Notes: generated by a model not told the origin, from the letters alone. A stretch of DNA of 64,000 bases from Aliiglaciecola sp. M165 (GCF_007197995.1 NZ_VKKH01000007.1:186001-250000), one strand, 5' to 3'; positions 51,969-62,802 are shown, counted from the first letter of the stretch. Program-made: numbers and translations.

Positions 51969-52895
51969 TTACAATGCTGCCTCAAGCTCTGGAAGCACAT
52001 CAAACAAATCGCCTACCAGACCGTAGTCAGCAACTTGAAAAATAGGAGCCTCTTCATCTTTGTTGATCGCAACAATAATTTTTGAATCTTTCATTCCGGC
52101 AAGATGCTGTATTGCTCCTGAGATACCTACGGCAATATAGAGTTGTGGTGCAACAATTTTACCTGTTTGACCAACTTGCATATCATTAGGAACAAAACCT
52201 GCGTCAACCGCTGCTCTTGATGCGCCTATTGCGGCACCTAACTTATCAGCAATGCCTTCTAACAATGAGAAGTTTTCACCATTTTGCATGCCTCGGCCAC
52301 CAGAGATAATCACTTCTGCTGCAGTGAGCTCAGGACGTTCTGATTCGGTTAGTTCAGCACCGACAAAGGAAGATCTTTCCGATGCCTTAACCACGTCCAA
52401 CGCTACAACGTCCGCCGCCCCGGATTCATCCGCAGCGTCAAATGCTGATGCCCGTACGGTTAACACTTTCTTTGTGTCACTACTTTGCACTGTGGCAATT
52501 GCGTTACCCGCATATATCGGACGAACAAAGGTATCTTCGCTTTCAATTCCAATGACATCTGAGATTTGAGCAACGTCAAGCATCGCGGCTACTCTCGGCA
52601 TGAAATTCTTGCCTGTTGTGGTTGCAGCCGCAGCAATGTGGCTGTAGTCTCCAGCAAGTTCAAGCACTAGTTCGGCGATATTTTCAGCCAACTGGTGTTC
52701 ATATTCCGCCTTATCAGCAAGCAAAACTTTACTCACACCAGAAATTTTTGCGGTTTGATTAGCGATGTCGGCACAGTTAGAACCGGCAACTAGAACCACT
52801 ACATCTGATGCAAGTTTACTTGCAGCGTGAACCAGTTTATGGGTTTCAGATTTAAGATGTTGATTATCGTGTTCTGCAAATACTAGTACTGACAT
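51969..52895 (-). CDS. etfA: Electron transfer flavoprotein alpha subunit
   Basis: The protein has 308 residues. The FAD-binding C-terminal part shows [19 protein letters not shown] and [20 protein letters not shown]. With EtfB it accepts electrons from acyl-CoA dehydrogenases, such as the one at 38.1-39.9 kb. The ATG overlaps the etfB stop (TAATG). Confidence 0.96.
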   Translation of the reverse strand: MSVLVFAEHDNQHLKSETHKLVHAASKLASDVVVLVAGSNCADIANQTAKISGVSKVLLADKAEYEHQLAENIAELVLELAGDYSHIAAAATTTGKNFMPRVAAMLDVAQISDVIGIESEDTFVRPIYAGNAIATVQSSDTKKVLTVRASAFDAADESGAADVVALDVVKASERSSFVGAELTESERPELTAAEVIISGGRGMQNGENFSLLEGIADKLGAAIGASRAAVDAGFVPNDMQVGQTGKIVAPQLYIAVGISGAIQHLAGMKDSKIIVAINKDEEAPIFQVADYGLVGDLFDVLPELEAAL

Positions 52896-53644
52896 TAGAT
52901 CACCTTCGCTTCTGATTTTAATTTTTCGACCAACTCCGCCACATCCGCAACTTTAACACCGCCTTGGCGCTGTGCAGGCGGCTCTACTTTCAACACTTTG
53001 ACATTTGACGCGAGCGCAACGCCGAAGCTTTGCGCGTCTTTCACATCAAGGGGCTTGCGTTTGGCTTTCATAATGTTCGGCAACGTCGCATAACGTGGTT
53101 CGTTCAAACGAAGATCGGTTGTCACAACAGCTGGTAAGGACAACTCGACGGTTTGCAATCCACCATCAATTTCTCGTGTCACTTTCACTTTATCACCGTC
53201 AACAACGACTTCCGATGCAAATGTGCCTTGAGGCAGTCCGGTCAGAGCAGCTAACATTTGCCCGGTTTGATTGTTATCAGAATCAATTGATTGCTTACCG
53301 AGAATAATGAGGCCTGGCTGTTCTTCTTCAACAACTTTGCTAAGCAGTTTAGCGATTTGAAGCGAATCTAGCGATTCGCTGGTATCGATTTGTATTCCAC
53401 GGTCAGCCCCAAGTGCTAAAGCCGTGCGAATTTGTTCCTGACAGGCTTTATCGCCAATAGACACGACAACAATTTCTGATGCAACGCCCTTTTCTTTCAG
53501 GCGCACAGCTTCTTCCACTGCAATTTCACAAAATGGATTGATTGACATTTTAGTATTCGTCAAGTCAACCGCTGAATTGTCGGCCTTTACACGTACTTTT
53601 ACGTTGTAATCTATGGCTCGTTTAACCGGCACTAGAATTTTCAT
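52895..53644 (-). CDS. etfB: Electron transfer flavoprotein beta subunit
   Basis: The protein has 249 residues beginning [20 protein letters not shown] with the family signature [26 protein letters not shown] region. It binds AMP and forms the ETF heterodimer. It is first in etfBA and divergent from the ETF dehydrogenase gene. Confidence 0.96.
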   Translation of the reverse strand: MKILVPVKRAIDYNVKVRVKADNSAVDLTNTKMSINPFCEIAVEEAVRLKEKGVASEIVVVSIGDKACQEQIRTALALGADRGIQIDTSESLDSLQIAKLLSKVVEEEQPGLIILGKQSIDSDNNQTGQMLAALTGLPQGTFASEVVVDGDKVKVTREIDGGLQTVELSLPAVVTTDLRLNEPRYATLPNIMKAKRKPLDVKDAQSFGVALASNVKVLKVEPPAQRQGGVKVADVAELVEKLKSEAKVI

Positions 53645-54084
53645 GTTTACCTCTATCGGATTTAAGTGTCGAGTGTTTTCTAAAGCGCAGATTTACGCGC
53701 TTTTGTAGGGTGGCGTAAATTTACTGGCTGTTTACGTTAGCGTCAACTAAGGACATCATTTCGTTCGACCTGTTAGCGACAATAAAAGTCTACAGTCTTT
53801 ACGACATAAAATCCGTTTGAGCTTACTTTTTTGTGTGGTAGTGTTATGAAAATACGACTTAGAATAGAGCCAAAAACAAGTAAACAATGACACTTGATTT
53901 TATATCTATCCTTATGAAATAAATAGATTTTCTTAACATTGCAATGATGGCCTATACATAATAAAAATTGGCATTATCATCTATATTAATAGTGAATATT
54001 GTGAGCCATGTTTTGTAACTTTCAGTGATAGTAGACAAATCATTTATTTCTTTAATTAATATATATCTATAAGGGGAGTTACCT
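53645..54084. other. Divergent control region etfB / ETF dehydrogenase
   Basis: 440 bases without a gene. It contains the LiuR-like candidate site at 53731-53746 and an AT-rich part near 53930-54070. AAGGGGAG at 54071 is the ribosome binding site of the plus-strand gene. Confidence 0.45.
53731..53746. promoter_or_regulatory. Possible LiuR-type operator
   Basis: TTTACGTTAGCGTCAA resembles the MerR-family LiuR palindrome, which I recall as about TTTACGTWAACGTAAA; 13 of 16 positions agree. LiuR controls branched-chain amino acid and fatty acid catabolism in gammaproteobacteria, where etf genes are plausible targets. It lies 87 bases upstream of the etfB start. The consensus is from memory, hence the low confidence. 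Confidence 0.35.
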
Positions 54085-55731
54085 GTGGAACGAGAATCGA
54101 TGGAGTTTGATGTAGTTATTGTCGGCGCTGGTCCAGCGGGCCTATCGGCTGCTTGCAAAATTATGCAACTTGCTCAACAAAATGAACAAGAACTAATGGT
54201 TTGTGTTGTTGAAAAAGGCTCTGAGGTCGGTGCTCATATTTTATCTGGTGCTGTGCTAGATCCTGTTGCAATGAATGAGCTGTTCCCTGATTGGAAAGAT
54301 AAAGGCGCGCCCTTAAACACTGCGGTCACTGAAGACCATATTTACTACTTAAACAGTGAAACAGGGGCGAAAAAGTTGCCCAATTTCATGACGCCTAAAA
54401 CGATGCACAACCAAGGCAATTACATAGTCAGCATGGGCAATGTCTGTCGCTGGTTGGCGGAGCAAGCCGAACAGCTTGGTGTTGAAGTATTTCCTGGTTT
54501 TGCAGCATCGGAAGTCATTTATAATGATGACGGCAGCGTAGGTGGCGTCATCACAGGTGATATGGGTATTGCCGAAAATGGTGATCACAAAGACAGTTAC
54601 ATGCCTGGAATGGAATTGCGTGCCAAGTACACCGTTTTTGCTGAGGGCTGTCGTGGACATTTAGGCAAGCAACTGATTAGCAAATTCAATTTGGATGAAG
54701 GTAAATCACCTCAACACTACGGAATTGGTTTTAAAGAGATTTGGGATATAGATCCTGAAAAACATCAAGAAGGTTTAGTCGTTCATACTGCAGGATGGCC
54801 ACTTAGCGATGCCAGCGGTGGTTCTTATCTCTATCATGCAGAAAATAATCAGGTACTTGTCGGGATCATCATTGACCTAGACTATAAAAACCCTCACTTA
54901 AGCCCTTTTGATGAGTTTCAGCGGGTCAAACAACACCCAGTTTTGAAGCAATATTTGGAAGGCGGCAAACGGGTTTCTTATGGTGCCAGAGCAATTGCAA
55001 AAGGTGGTCTCAATTCACTTCCCAAGATGACCTTTGCTGGCGGCTTATTGATAGGATGCGATGCAGGAACATTAAATTTTGCCAAGATTAAAGGTAATCA
55101 TACGGCGATGAAATCAGGAATGATGGCTGCGCAGAGCATTGTTGATGCATTAAAAGATAACCAAGCGCACACAGAATTAACGGATTACACAGAAAAATTT
55201 GAACAATCTTGGTTGCACGAAGAGTTAGTTAAATCACGGAATTTTGGGCCCGCGATGCACAAATTTGGTACTTTCTGGGGCGGTGCTTACAACACCTTTG
55301 AGCAAAATATTTTAGGTGGCCGCAGTTTTATGAATTTACGTGACGAATCAACGGATCACGAAAGCCTTGGTTTGGCATCAGAATATAACAAGATTGACTA
55401 CCCTAAACCGGATGGCGTCATCAGTTTCGATAAGTTGTCTTCGGTGTTTTTGTCAAACACCAACCATGAAGAAGATCAACCTTGTCACCTTACGCTCAAG
55501 GATGCATCCGTACCAATTGAAATAAACTTACCTAAATATGATGAGGCAGCTCAACGCTACTGCCCTGCAGGAGTTTACGAAATTGTTGAGAGTGAACAAG
55601 GCGAAAAACGCTTACAAATCAACGCGCAAAACTGCGTACATTGTAAAACCTGTGACATTAAAGACCCTACTCAAAACATTGTGTGGGTTGTGCCTGAAGG
55701 AGCTGGCGGGCCCAATTACCCCAATATGTAA
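54085..55731 (+). CDS. Electron transfer flavoprotein-ubiquinone oxidoreductase
   Basis: The product is 548 residues from a GTG start, six bases after GGGGAG. It shows the FAD motif VVIVGAGPAGLSAA, ILSGAVLDPVAMNELFP of the quinone region, and a C-terminal 4Fe-4S ferredoxin-like end with cysteines in YCPAGVYE and NCVHCKTCDIKDPTQ. It passes electrons from ETF to quinone at the inner membrane. It is divergent from etfBA. Confidence 0.97.
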   Translation: MERESMEFDVVIVGAGPAGLSAACKIMQLAQQNEQELMVCVVEKGSEVGAHILSGAVLDPVAMNELFPDWKDKGAPLNTAVTEDHIYYLNSETGAKKLPNFMTPKTMHNQGNYIVSMGNVCRWLAEQAEQLGVEVFPGFAASEVIYNDDGSVGGVITGDMGIAENGDHKDSYMPGMELRAKYTVFAEGCRGHLGKQLISKFNLDEGKSPQHYGIGFKEIWDIDPEKHQEGLVVHTAGWPLSDASGGSYLYHAENNQVLVGIIIDLDYKNPHLSPFDEFQRVKQHPVLKQYLEGGKRVSYGARAIAKGGLNSLPKMTFAGGLLIGCDAGTLNFAKIKGNHTAMKSGMMAAQSIVDALKDNQAHTELTDYTEKFEQSWLHEELVKSRNFGPAMHKFGTFWGGAYNTFEQNILGGRSFMNLRDESTDHESLGLASEYNKIDYPKPDGVISFDKLSSVFLSNTNHEEDQPCHLTLKDASVPIEINLPKYDEAAQRYCPAGVYEIVESEQGEKRLQINAQNCVHCKTCDIKDPTQNIVWVVPEGAGGPNYPNM

Positions 55732-55854
55732 AAGGTCAATTTGCACGGCAAATTCTAAAATGACGTTTAACCGAATATAGGACTTGCCACTTGTCCATCT
55801 TGACTAAAAAATAGGACTCTAGGTGATTCAGTGACTTAATGGGGCGTATAAAAA

Positions 55855-56271
55855 ATGGAAAACTTTCTGAATGTTTTGTGCCACGGGCGCAAATTGCAAT
55901 CTGCCACTAAAAGCCTATCAGATGAGCAACTGCTCAATGTGATAGCGAAACTAGAAAACATCATCAACAAGCGGGTTGAGAAAAGACTGGCTGAGCAAAA
56001 AGCTGAACAAGAAAAGCGTCTCAAAATTCAGCAGATATACCAGCAAATGGAAGAGGCTGGCCTAGATATCAGTGATTTTCAATCGCCAGATAGCCAGCAT
56101 ATGTCACCTAAAAATCGTCAAAAACGCAGAGTTAAATACCTGTATTTGGATAATGCTGGCGAGCAAATAAAATGGAGTGGTGTTGGAAAAATGCCTAGGG
56201 TTTTTGCCGATGCAATCGCCCGCGGTCATGACATTGACGATTTCCGCGTTGATCAACATGACACTCAGTAA
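55855..56271 (+). CDS. hns: H-NS family nucleoid protein
   Basis: The protein has 138 residues. The N-terminal half is helical and charged for dimerisation (LENIINKRVEKRLAEQKAEQ), a linker follows, and the C-terminal DNA-binding part reads LYLDNAGEQIKWSGVGKMPR. It silences AT-rich and foreign DNA. It begins 123 bases after the ETF dehydrogenase and is followed 11 bases later by an esterase gene. Confidence 0.87.
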   Translation: MENFLNVLCHGRKLQSATKSLSDEQLLNVIAKLENIINKRVEKRLAEQKAEQEKRLKIQQIYQQMEEAGLDISDFQSPDSQHMSPKNRQKRRVKYLYLDNAGEQIKWSGVGKMPRVFADAIARGHDIDDFRVDQHDTQ

Positions 56272-56282
56272 GTACGCTTAAA

Positions 56283-57053
56283 ATGAGTGAGATACATTAC
56301 CATCTAACGGAACAAAGCCCTCAGAAACCCTATATCGTGTTAATGCATGGCTTGTTTGGCAGTCTAGATAACCTAAGCATGGTCAGGAAAGGGTTAAACG
56401 AACACTTCAACGTTTTAAGTATTGATCTTCCGGATCACGGCAGTTCGGCATTTTCCGAGCGTTTCAGTTTTGTCGACTATGCAAACAAAATTGTTCAGCT
56501 TTTAGGCCTATTAGAAATAGAATCCAGTCATATCCTTGGCCACTCTTTAGGCGGCAAAGTCGCAATGAAAATCGCGCTGTTATACCCTCAGGTGGTTGAC
56601 AGTTTGATCATTGCTGATATCGCACCTGTTGCTTACACACCAAGACATCAAAATGTTTTTCGCGCACTTAATGCAGTTGATCTTCTAGCGATCTCCTCTC
56701 GTAGAGAGGCGGATATCATTATGTCTGAATATCTTAAAGAGCCAGGAGTCAGTCAATTTTTACTCAAAAGCTTGTATCAAGAGGAAGACGTTTGGCGTTG
56801 GCGATTTAATTTAAAAATGTTGCAACGGGATTATCACGAACTGTCTGCAGCAATTGTTAGTGATTCTGATTACACCAAACCAGTGTTATTTATAAAAGGC
56901 GGGCAATCAGACTATATTGCCGCTGAGCACCGAGAAACCATTACACAGTTATTTCCAAATAGTCAGGCAAAAATCATAGGGTCGGCGGGCCATTGGTTGC
57001 ATGCAGAAAAACCACAGATCTTTAATCGGCTTGTGATCGAATTTTTGCGATAG
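56283..57053 (+). CDS. ybfF: Alpha/beta hydrolase, YbfF-like esterase
   Basis: The protein has 256 residues with HGLFGSLDNLSMV (oxyanion region), nucleophile Ser88 in GHSLGGK, and late GSAGHWLHAEKP with the catalytic His. This matches YbfF, an esterase active on acyl-CoA or short esters in E. coli. It precedes a DUF2788 gene and flavodoxin, an order common in Alteromonadales and relatives (ybfF-fldA-fur region). Confidence 0.88.
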   Translation: MSEIHYHLTEQSPQKPYIVLMHGLFGSLDNLSMVRKGLNEHFNVLSIDLPDHGSSAFSERFSFVDYANKIVQLLGLLEIESSHILGHSLGGKVAMKIALLYPQVVDSLIIADIAPVAYTPRHQNVFRALNAVDLLAISSRREADIIMSEYLKEPGVSQFLLKSLYQEEDVWRWRFNLKMLQRDYHELSAAIVSDSDYTKPVLFIKGGQSDYIAAEHRETITQLFPNSQAKIIGSAGHWLHAEKPQIFNRLVIEFLR

Positions 57054-57121
57054 GTCAATCCTTTCTCTTGTGCAGAGATTTATGCTATATTCTGCGCGTT
57101 TTTTTAGGAGTCACGCAAACC

Positions 57122-57340
57122 ATGTTAAGTGAGTACTATGAACAAATCGAAGCTATTGTACTTAATCTTACACTGGTTGGTTTGTTTGCATTGATGGGAT
57201 TTGCAATCCACGATGTGCTGAAAAAGAATGACGTTCCTCTCGTTGGCAGAGCAGTAGTGTATTTAGTGTTGTTCCTAGGCGCTGCAGGTTTTTTGGCCAA
57301 AGGTATCATTCAAGTATTTTGGCAAAGCAGTGGCGTTTAG
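57122..57340 (+). CDS. DUF2788 small membrane protein
   Basis: The product is 72 residues from the ATG at 57122 (MLSEYYEQIEAIVLNLTLVG). Two membrane segments (about 14-31 and 46-66) fit the DUF2788 family found next to flavodoxin in gammaproteobacteria. Function unknown. A frame starting at 57068 would add an implausible N-terminus. Confidence 0.82.
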   Translation: MLSEYYEQIEAIVLNLTLVGLFALMGFAIHDVLKKNDVPLVGRAVVYLVLFLGAAGFLAKGIIQVFWQSSGV

Positions 57341-57371
57341 GCCGCACAGATTTAAATAAAGGAAATTGAGA

Positions 57372-57896
57372 ATGGCAAGCGTTGGTTTATTTTTTGGCAG
57401 CGACACGGGTAACACTGAGCATGTCGCAAAGATGATCCAAAAAGAATTGGGAAAAAACCTGATTGATGTGCATGATATTGCCAAAAGTAGCAAAGAGGAG
57501 ATCGCCGAATTTGATTTGTTATTGTTTGGCATCCCAACTTGGTATTATGGTGAAGCCCAATGTGACTGGGATGATTTTTTCCCTGAATTAGAAGAGATCG
57601 ATTTCACTGATAAACTAGTAGCCATCTTTGGTTGTGGCGATCAGGAAGATTATGCGGAATATTTTCTTGATGCGATGGGCATGGTCAGAGATATTGTCGA
57701 GGCTCGAGGTGCAATTTTAGTTGGTCAATGGTCAACAGATGGCTACGATTTTGAAGCCTCCAAAGGTATGGCCGATGATGACCATTTTGTTGGCCTGGGT
57801 ATCGATGAAGATCGTCAACCGGAGCTAACTGAACAGCGTGTAAAAGATTGGTGTAAGCAGATCAATGAAGAGCTTTGCTTATCTGAATTAGCCTAG
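57372..57896 (+). CDS. fldA: Flavodoxin
   Basis: The product is 174 residues from the ATG at 57372 (MASVGLFFGSDTGNTEHVAK). The FMN phosphate loop GSDTGNTE, IPTWYYGEAQCDWDDF and FGCGDQEDYAEYF identify a long-chain flavodoxin. It is a low-potential electron carrier replacing ferredoxin when iron is low; fur lies 2.4 kb downstream. Confidence 0.96.
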   Translation: MASVGLFFGSDTGNTEHVAKMIQKELGKNLIDVHDIAKSSKEEIAEFDLLLFGIPTWYYGEAQCDWDDFFPELEEIDFTDKLVAIFGCGDQEDYAEYFLDAMGMVRDIVEARGAILVGQWSTDGYDFEASKGMADDDHFVGLGIDEDRQPELTEQRVKDWCKQINEELCLSELA

Positions 57897-57910
57897 TCTT
57901 CTTCTCCCAT

Positions 57911-57932
57911 GATGTCCCAATTTTGGGACATC
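57911..57932 (+). terminator. Terminator after fldA
   Basis: GATGTCCCAA/TTGGGACATC almost without a loop, followed by a T-rich stretch (TTCTTCTTTT), 15 bases after the stop codon. Confidence 0.7.
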
Positions 57933-58038
57933 AGCGTTCTTCTTTTATTCGGCTCCTAATAAGAGTCTCTCAGAACCTAAAATCGAAAGCCCATTTCCAA
58001 TTGCCCATTATTTATTAAAAACAACCTGATTCGTTCGA

Positions 58039-60048
58039 TTACAGCTTAAATCTCGACACTGCTTTTTTCATTTCACTCATCAATCCGTCTAACTCTTGAG
58101 TCGCCTGTGTAGACGCATGAGTTGTGTTAGCACTTTGTTCAGCAAGCTCAACAATGCTCGACAGGTTGTTTGCAACATTTTCAAAAAGTGAATCTTGTTC
58201 TAGCGTGACACTGACAATTTCCTGATTCATTGTTCGTAATTCATCAATGGTTTGGCCAATTTGTTTGACTTGATCATTAACGATCTGAATTTGCTCTTCA
58301 CTTTGCTGAGCATATTCACTTCCCACGCCAATTGCTTTCACAGCCTCCTCAGCATCATCCTGTAACGTAGCGATCATGCTTTCGATTTCTTCAGTCGAGT
58401 TATGGGTACGATTCGCTAAGGTGCGCACTTCATCAGCTACTACCGCGAATCCCCTTCCCTGCTCACCTGCTCTGGCCGCTTCTATCGCCGCATTAAGCGC
58501 TAACAAATTGGTTTGTTCGGCAATGGTTTTAATCACATCCAAAATTCCACCAATCTTTTTACTGTTTTCCTCTAAACGGTGAATAATATCTGAAGATTGG
58601 GTGGCTTGCTGGGCCTGTTCGGATATCTGTTGATGCGTTTTTGCGACCAACGAGCTTACAGCTTGACTCTGCTCACCGATGTTCTGTAATTTTTCCATGC
58701 CCATTTGAATTTGAGCAGTGTTGTGTGTACTTGCCTGGCGGATAGAATTGGTGTCATTGGCGGCAACGCTAACTTGTTCTTTTTGCTGTTCTACTTGAGT
58801 TAACGTTTGACTGCCTAACCGGGCACTTGATTCGGTCGCTTTTTCCAGTGCGGCTTCCTGATCATGAATTTGACTCACCACAGAATGAAGACTTTTGGTT
58901 AGTTGGTTGACATTTTCTGCCAAAACGGCAAATTCATCATCATTGGTTGAATAAGCTTTGTGTGTCAAATCGCCTTGACTGATTATCGATAAACTTCGGT
59001 TGATACGACCGACAGGCTTCGCGATACTGTTGGCAGCAAGAAAACCTAATACGATCGCTATAGCTACGGCGAATAGCGCTAGCAATACACCTTTGAGTAT
59101 GTTCGATTCTACCGTATCAATGATTGCATTTTGACCAACAAGCGTGTCTTCATTAACTGACGAAAAAACGCTAAAGAAGTTATCGATTGCAACGTTGACA
59201 TGGCCTTCAGCCTTTTCATTAAGTTCACTTGCTTGAATAATCAGTTCAATTTTTTGTGATTGCAGGGCAAAAAGACCATTGTCCTGACTGAAGCTTTGAT
59301 TCATTAACCTATACTGTTCGTTGAACGAATCTACGTAACCATCGGTATCTATGGTTTCGGCCAGTCGGTTGATATAATCCAAATCAACTTGGATATTGCT
59401 TAAGGTAAACTCAATATCGCCTTTAATGGTCTCGCTCAATTCAGGATCGGAAACATTCACATATTCTTTAATCGAGTTAATGATAGTGGTGATTTTGTTA
59501 TCGACATTCAGACCTGAACCGATTAGCGTCTCGAGATTGGGATCATCACTTTCTAAAAAAGATAGGTCCATCATCAATGCACTCGACTCATCAGCAATCG
59601 CTAACAGCTCTTCTGCTTTACGCGCAATTTGTGAATCTAGTTCAAGTTGGGACACTCTAGCCGCATACATCTGATCTGATAGGTCAATATATTGCAAAGA
59701 CTCATCTTTACCAGACTCGAAGGCAGTTTTATTTTGGCTAATAATCTGTGCTAAGCCATTCAAATCATCTTTATATTGTGCCGATAAAGTTTCGAATTCT
59801 TGTTTATTTTCAAGCAGCCCATTCAGATCCGATTTGAAGTAACCACTGGTGGATAGTTTTGCCAGGCTGAGGATACCGGTTTGAACCTTTAACATTTGAG
59901 CTTGAACTGGCATTTTTTGTTCTACAACAGAATTAGCTGAATCTTTAATCTCGGCCAAGCCGAAATAAGACACGATATTCGTCGCAATAATGATACAGCC
60001 AAACAACGCGAATCCGGCAATAATCCGCCCAACGACATTGAGATTCAT
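58039..60048 (-). CDS. Methyl-accepting chemotaxis protein
   Basis: The product is 669 residues from the ATG at 60046-60048 ([17 protein letters not shown]), preceded by GGGAAAA. It has an N-terminal membrane segment, a periplasmic helical region of about 280 residues, a second membrane segment ([20 protein letters not shown]), a HAMP domain ([16 protein letters not shown]) and the cytoplasmic signalling hairpin ([20 protein letters not shown]). It senses an unknown ligand and signals to CheA/CheW. No ligand motif can be named. No che genes nearby. Confidence 0.93.
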   Translation of the reverse strand: MNLNVVGRIIAGFALFGCIIIATNIVSYFGLAEIKDSANSVVEQKMPVQAQMLKVQTGILSLAKLSTSGYFKSDLNGLLENKQEFETLSAQYKDDLNGLAQIISQNKTAFESGKDESLQYIDLSDQMYAARVSQLELDSQIARKAEELLAIADESSALMMDLSFLESDDPNLETLIGSGLNVDNKITTIINSIKEYVNVSDPELSETIKGDIEFTLSNIQVDLDYINRLAETIDTDGYVDSFNEQYRLMNQSFSQDNGLFALQSQKIELIIQASELNEKAEGHVNVAIDNFFSVFSSVNEDTLVGQNAIIDTVESNILKGVLLALFAVAIAIVLGFLAANSIAKPVGRINRSLSIISQGDLTHKAYSTNDDEFAVLAENVNQLTKSLHSVVSQIHDQEAALEKATESSARLGSQTLTQVEQQKEQVSVAANDTNSIRQASTHNTAQIQMGMEKLQNIGEQSQAVSSLVAKTHQQISEQAQQATQSSDIIHRLEENSKKIGGILDVIKTIAEQTNLLALNAAIEAARAGEQGRGFAVVADEVRTLANRTHNSTEEIESMIATLQDDAEEAVKAIGVGSEYAQQSEEQIQIVNDQVKQIGQTIDELRTMNQEIVSVTLEQDSLFENVANNLSSIVELAEQSANTTHASTQATQELDGLMSEMKKAVSRFKL

Positions 60049-60329
60049 GATTTTTCCCAAAATTATTCTACACCTTGTATCGTCAGAGTTGCAGAAATGT
60101 TAAGTGTATGATGTTAATTACATAATTTGAGTATAGGGCAAATTGATAACATAGGAAATACGTGCCCTGCGAGAAAGGTCCAATCAGTTGTCGAGTGTTT
60201 ATAAATAGTCCAATTTACGCACACTTTTCCATCAATCGTAATATTCTTTATCAGGTTTCGCGCTCTATTTCTTTTAAATTTGTTTTACTTCCCTATAATG
60301 AAGCGACTTATCTCTCCTTAGACGTAGCA

Positions 60330-60758
60330 ATGGATCAAAACAAAGAACTAAAAAAAGCCGGTTTAAAAGTGACACTGCCAAGACTTAAGATCCTTGAAGT
60401 GTTGCAAGAACCAGAAAATCAACACATTAGTGCAGAAGATGTGTATAAGTTACTGATTGAACAAGGTGAAGATATAGGTCTGGCAACCGTATATCGAGTA
60501 CTAAACCAATTTGATGATGCAGGAATACTCAACCGACATCACTTTGAGGGTGGTAAATCAGTTTTCGAGATCAGTCATAAAAAACACCATGACCACCTGG
60601 TATGTTTAAAGTGCGGTAAGGTGATCGAGTTTGAAGACCCAATTATTGAGAGACGTCAAGACGAAGTGGCTGCACAGAACAACATGAAGCTAACACACCA
60701 TAGCCTTTATCTTTATGGTGAATGTACCGACCAAAATTGTGACGAAGAACCTGAATAA
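60330..60758 (+). CDS. fur: Ferric uptake regulator Fur
   Basis: The product is 142 residues from the ATG at 60330 (MDQNKELKKAGLKVTLPRLK). A winged helix with GLATVYRVLNQFDDAGI is followed by the metal sites HHDHLVCLKCGKVIEFED and the C-terminal Cys pair CTDQNC. It represses iron uptake genes with Fe2+. A frame from 60162 would add 56 unlikely residues. No clear Fur box is seen in the gap upstream. Confidence 0.96.
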   Translation: MDQNKELKKAGLKVTLPRLKILEVLQEPENQHISAEDVYKLLIEQGEDIGLATVYRVLNQFDDAGILNRHHFEGGKSVFEISHKKHHDHLVCLKCGKVIEFEDPIIERRQDEVAAQNNMKLTHHSLYLYGECTDQNCDEEPE

Positions 60759-60797
60759 ATAACTTTAGGGTGGGCATAGCGTTGTGCTCACCCGCAT

Positions 60798-61904
60798 TCA
60801 ATTGTTGTGATTAATGATTTTCCGACGTGTGCGCTTCGGCATTCTCGTGACCAGTTCATAGCCAATTGTATCAGCCCAACGGGCGACTTCATTTGCCGAC
60901 AACTGATTCCCCCAGAGTTCCACCTCACTATTCACCTGAATATTATCCAGACCCGTTACATCCACAGTGATCATGTCCATAGACACTCTTCCACAGAGCT
61001 TACCACGCTGCCCATTGACGATGACTGGAGTACCAGATTTGGCGTTTCGAGGATAACCATCTCCGTAGCCCACTGCGACAGTCGCGATCGTTGATGGCTT
61101 TTGCGCTTGCCAAGTATTGCCGTAACCGACTGTCTCACCCGGGTTTATTTTTCTTAGCGCGATAACTTGAGATTGAAAAGTCATAACTGGCTGTAAGGTT
61201 TCACACTCAGGCACTTTATTCTCAAATGGAGACAGACCGTACAGCATGATCCCAGGTCTGTCCCAATCAGCTCTAGCTTCAGGCCACCCGCTAATAGCAG
61301 CCGAATTTCCAATGCTTCTTGAGACAGGCTTACCTGCACCTTTTTCGATAGCTTGATGGCATTGGTTGAATCGTTGAAGTTGTTTGTTAGTAAAGCCGTC
61401 ATCGAGTTCGTCTGCCACTGACATATGTGTCATCAATACAATATCAGATACCGAAACGTTACTATTTAGGTAGTCAAATGCGGTGATTGCCTGTTCATAA
61501 TCAAACCCTAGTCGATGCATTCCTGTGTCAACTTTTAGCCACGTCACCACATGTTGGTTTGAGGTCAATTGGTTGAGCATAACAAGCTGCTCTTGGTTAT
61601 GCATAACCACATGAAAACCCTGACTGCACGCAGTCTGCAGCTCATCTGCGCTGAAACATCCCTCTAACAGCAATACCGGTAACCGAATTCCGTCAGCGCG
61701 CAACTCCATCGCTTCATCTAAACTGGAAACAGCGAACATTGCCACGGTGTTTTGCAATGCACGGGCTATTTCAATCGCACCATGACCATAAGCATCGGCT
61801 TTAATAACAGCTACGGTCTTACTCGATGGCGATAGCGAATGGGCTAATTGACAGTTGTGCTGCAATGCAGAGATATCGATAAGAATCTGGGTTGGACGAC
61901 TCAT
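60798..61904 (-). CDS. alr: Alanine racemase
   Basis: The protein has 368 residues. The PLP lysine is Lys35 in AVIKADAYGHG and the second catalytic base is Tyr261 in ETVGYGNTW. It interconverts L- and D-alanine for peptidoglycan. It is last in (pxpB)-pxpC-dat-alr, 34 bases after dat. Convergent with fur; a GGGTGGGCA/TGCTCACCC hairpin at 60768-60793 lies between them. Confidence 0.96.
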   Translation of the reverse strand: MSRPTQILIDISALQHNCQLAHSLSPSSKTVAVIKADAYGHGAIEIARALQNTVAMFAVSSLDEAMELRADGIRLPVLLLEGCFSADELQTACSQGFHVVMHNQEQLVMLNQLTSNQHVVTWLKVDTGMHRLGFDYEQAITAFDYLNSNVSVSDIVLMTHMSVADELDDGFTNKQLQRFNQCHQAIEKGAGKPVSRSIGNSAAISGWPEARADWDRPGIMLYGLSPFENKVPECETLQPVMTFQSQVIALRKINPGETVGYGNTWQAQKPSTIATVAVGYGDGYPRNAKSGTPVIVNGQRGKLCGRVSMDMITVDVTGLDNIQVNSEVELWGNQLSANEVARWADTIGYELVTRMPKRTRRKIINHNN

Positions 61905-61938
61905 ATAGGGTTTAATCTAGCTCCGATGGATAACAAAA

Positions 61939-62802
61939 TTAGTAATCAAATTTGTATTGGTTAAATACAGCAAGCGCTCGTTTACAGACATTGCCAATTT
62001 TACCATCACCAATGCGAACATCATCAATTTGCAAAATGGGCATCACTTCCCTTGACGAACTTGTCAACCAAACTTCTTGCGCACGTTTGACTTCGTCAAT
62101 CGAAATATCTCGTTCGGTGACTTGAAAATCAGTTTTGTCATGCAAAATATCAATTAACATCGCGCGGGTAATTCCGGGAAGAATTTGATGATCTAACCGC
62201 GGCGTAATGATGTGATTATTATCGACAACAAACACATTGCATGAAGCAGCTTCAGTTAACATATGTTGTTCATTGTACAACAGAGTTTCGTCCTTTTGTT
62301 TATTTTGTCCATGTTGGAAGTGCATCACATTACCCAGCAGTGAAGTGGATTTAATATGACAATTTCGCCATCTTTGGTCCATTTGTGTGACAACTTTACA
62401 GCCAAAATCGTCCAATTCATTACTGTCCAAAGGCTTTCGAAGCACAGAACACATCGCAAAAACCGTCGGCTTTACGTTTTTTGGAAAAGCATGATGGCGT
62501 TTGTTGTCTGCCCCCCTACTCACCTGAATGTAAACCCCTAGATCGCCCCCACCATTTTTATTGATCAGATCATCAATCAGTTTTTGCCAGTCACGGAGCA
62601 TAAATTGGACTTGTATGCTAATTGCTTCCAGCCCATTGATCAGCCTTTGAATATGCCGATCGCGACCAATAGGTTTGCCGTCGTGAACAGGAATAAACTC
62701 ATAGATCCCATCTCCAAAGAGAAACCCTCGATCCAAAGGAGAAATAACGGCTTGGTGAACAGGAAGTAACTCCCCGTTTAAATAGGCGGTGTCCTTGATC
62801 AT
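61939..62802 (-). CDS. Class IV aminotransferase, probable D-amino acid transaminase
   Basis: The protein has 287 residues, fold-type IV PLP enzyme. The PLP lysine is Lys151 in CHIKSTSLLGN. The N-terminus (MIKDTAYLNGELLPVHQAVI, then RGFLFGDGIYEFIP) and length match D-amino acid transaminases better than branched-chain ones. It would convert D-Ala and 2-oxoglutarate to pyruvate and D-Glu. Its ATG overlaps the pxpC stop codon (ATGA), and alr follows, which supports D-amino acid metabolism. 4-amino-4-deoxychorismate lyase is a less likely alternative. Confidence 0.85.
   Translation of the reverse strand: MIKDTAYLNGELLPVHQAVISPLDRGFLFGDGIYEFIPVHDGKPIGRDRHIQRLINGLEAISIQVQFMLRDWQKLIDDLINKNGGGDLGVYIQVSRGADNKRHHAFPKNVKPTVFAMCSVLRKPLDSNELDDFGCKVVTQMDQRWRNCHIKSTSLLGNVMHFQHGQNKQKDETLLYNEQHMLTEAASCNVFVVDNNHIITPRLDHQILPGITRAMLIDILHDKTDFQVTERDISIDEVKRAQEVWLTSSSREVMPILQIDDVRIGDGKIGNVCKRALAVFNQYKFDY

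Noticed and set aside
60049-60329. Fur box in the fur upstream region
   Set aside because: No 19-mer resembling GATAATGATAATCATTATC was found on inspection.
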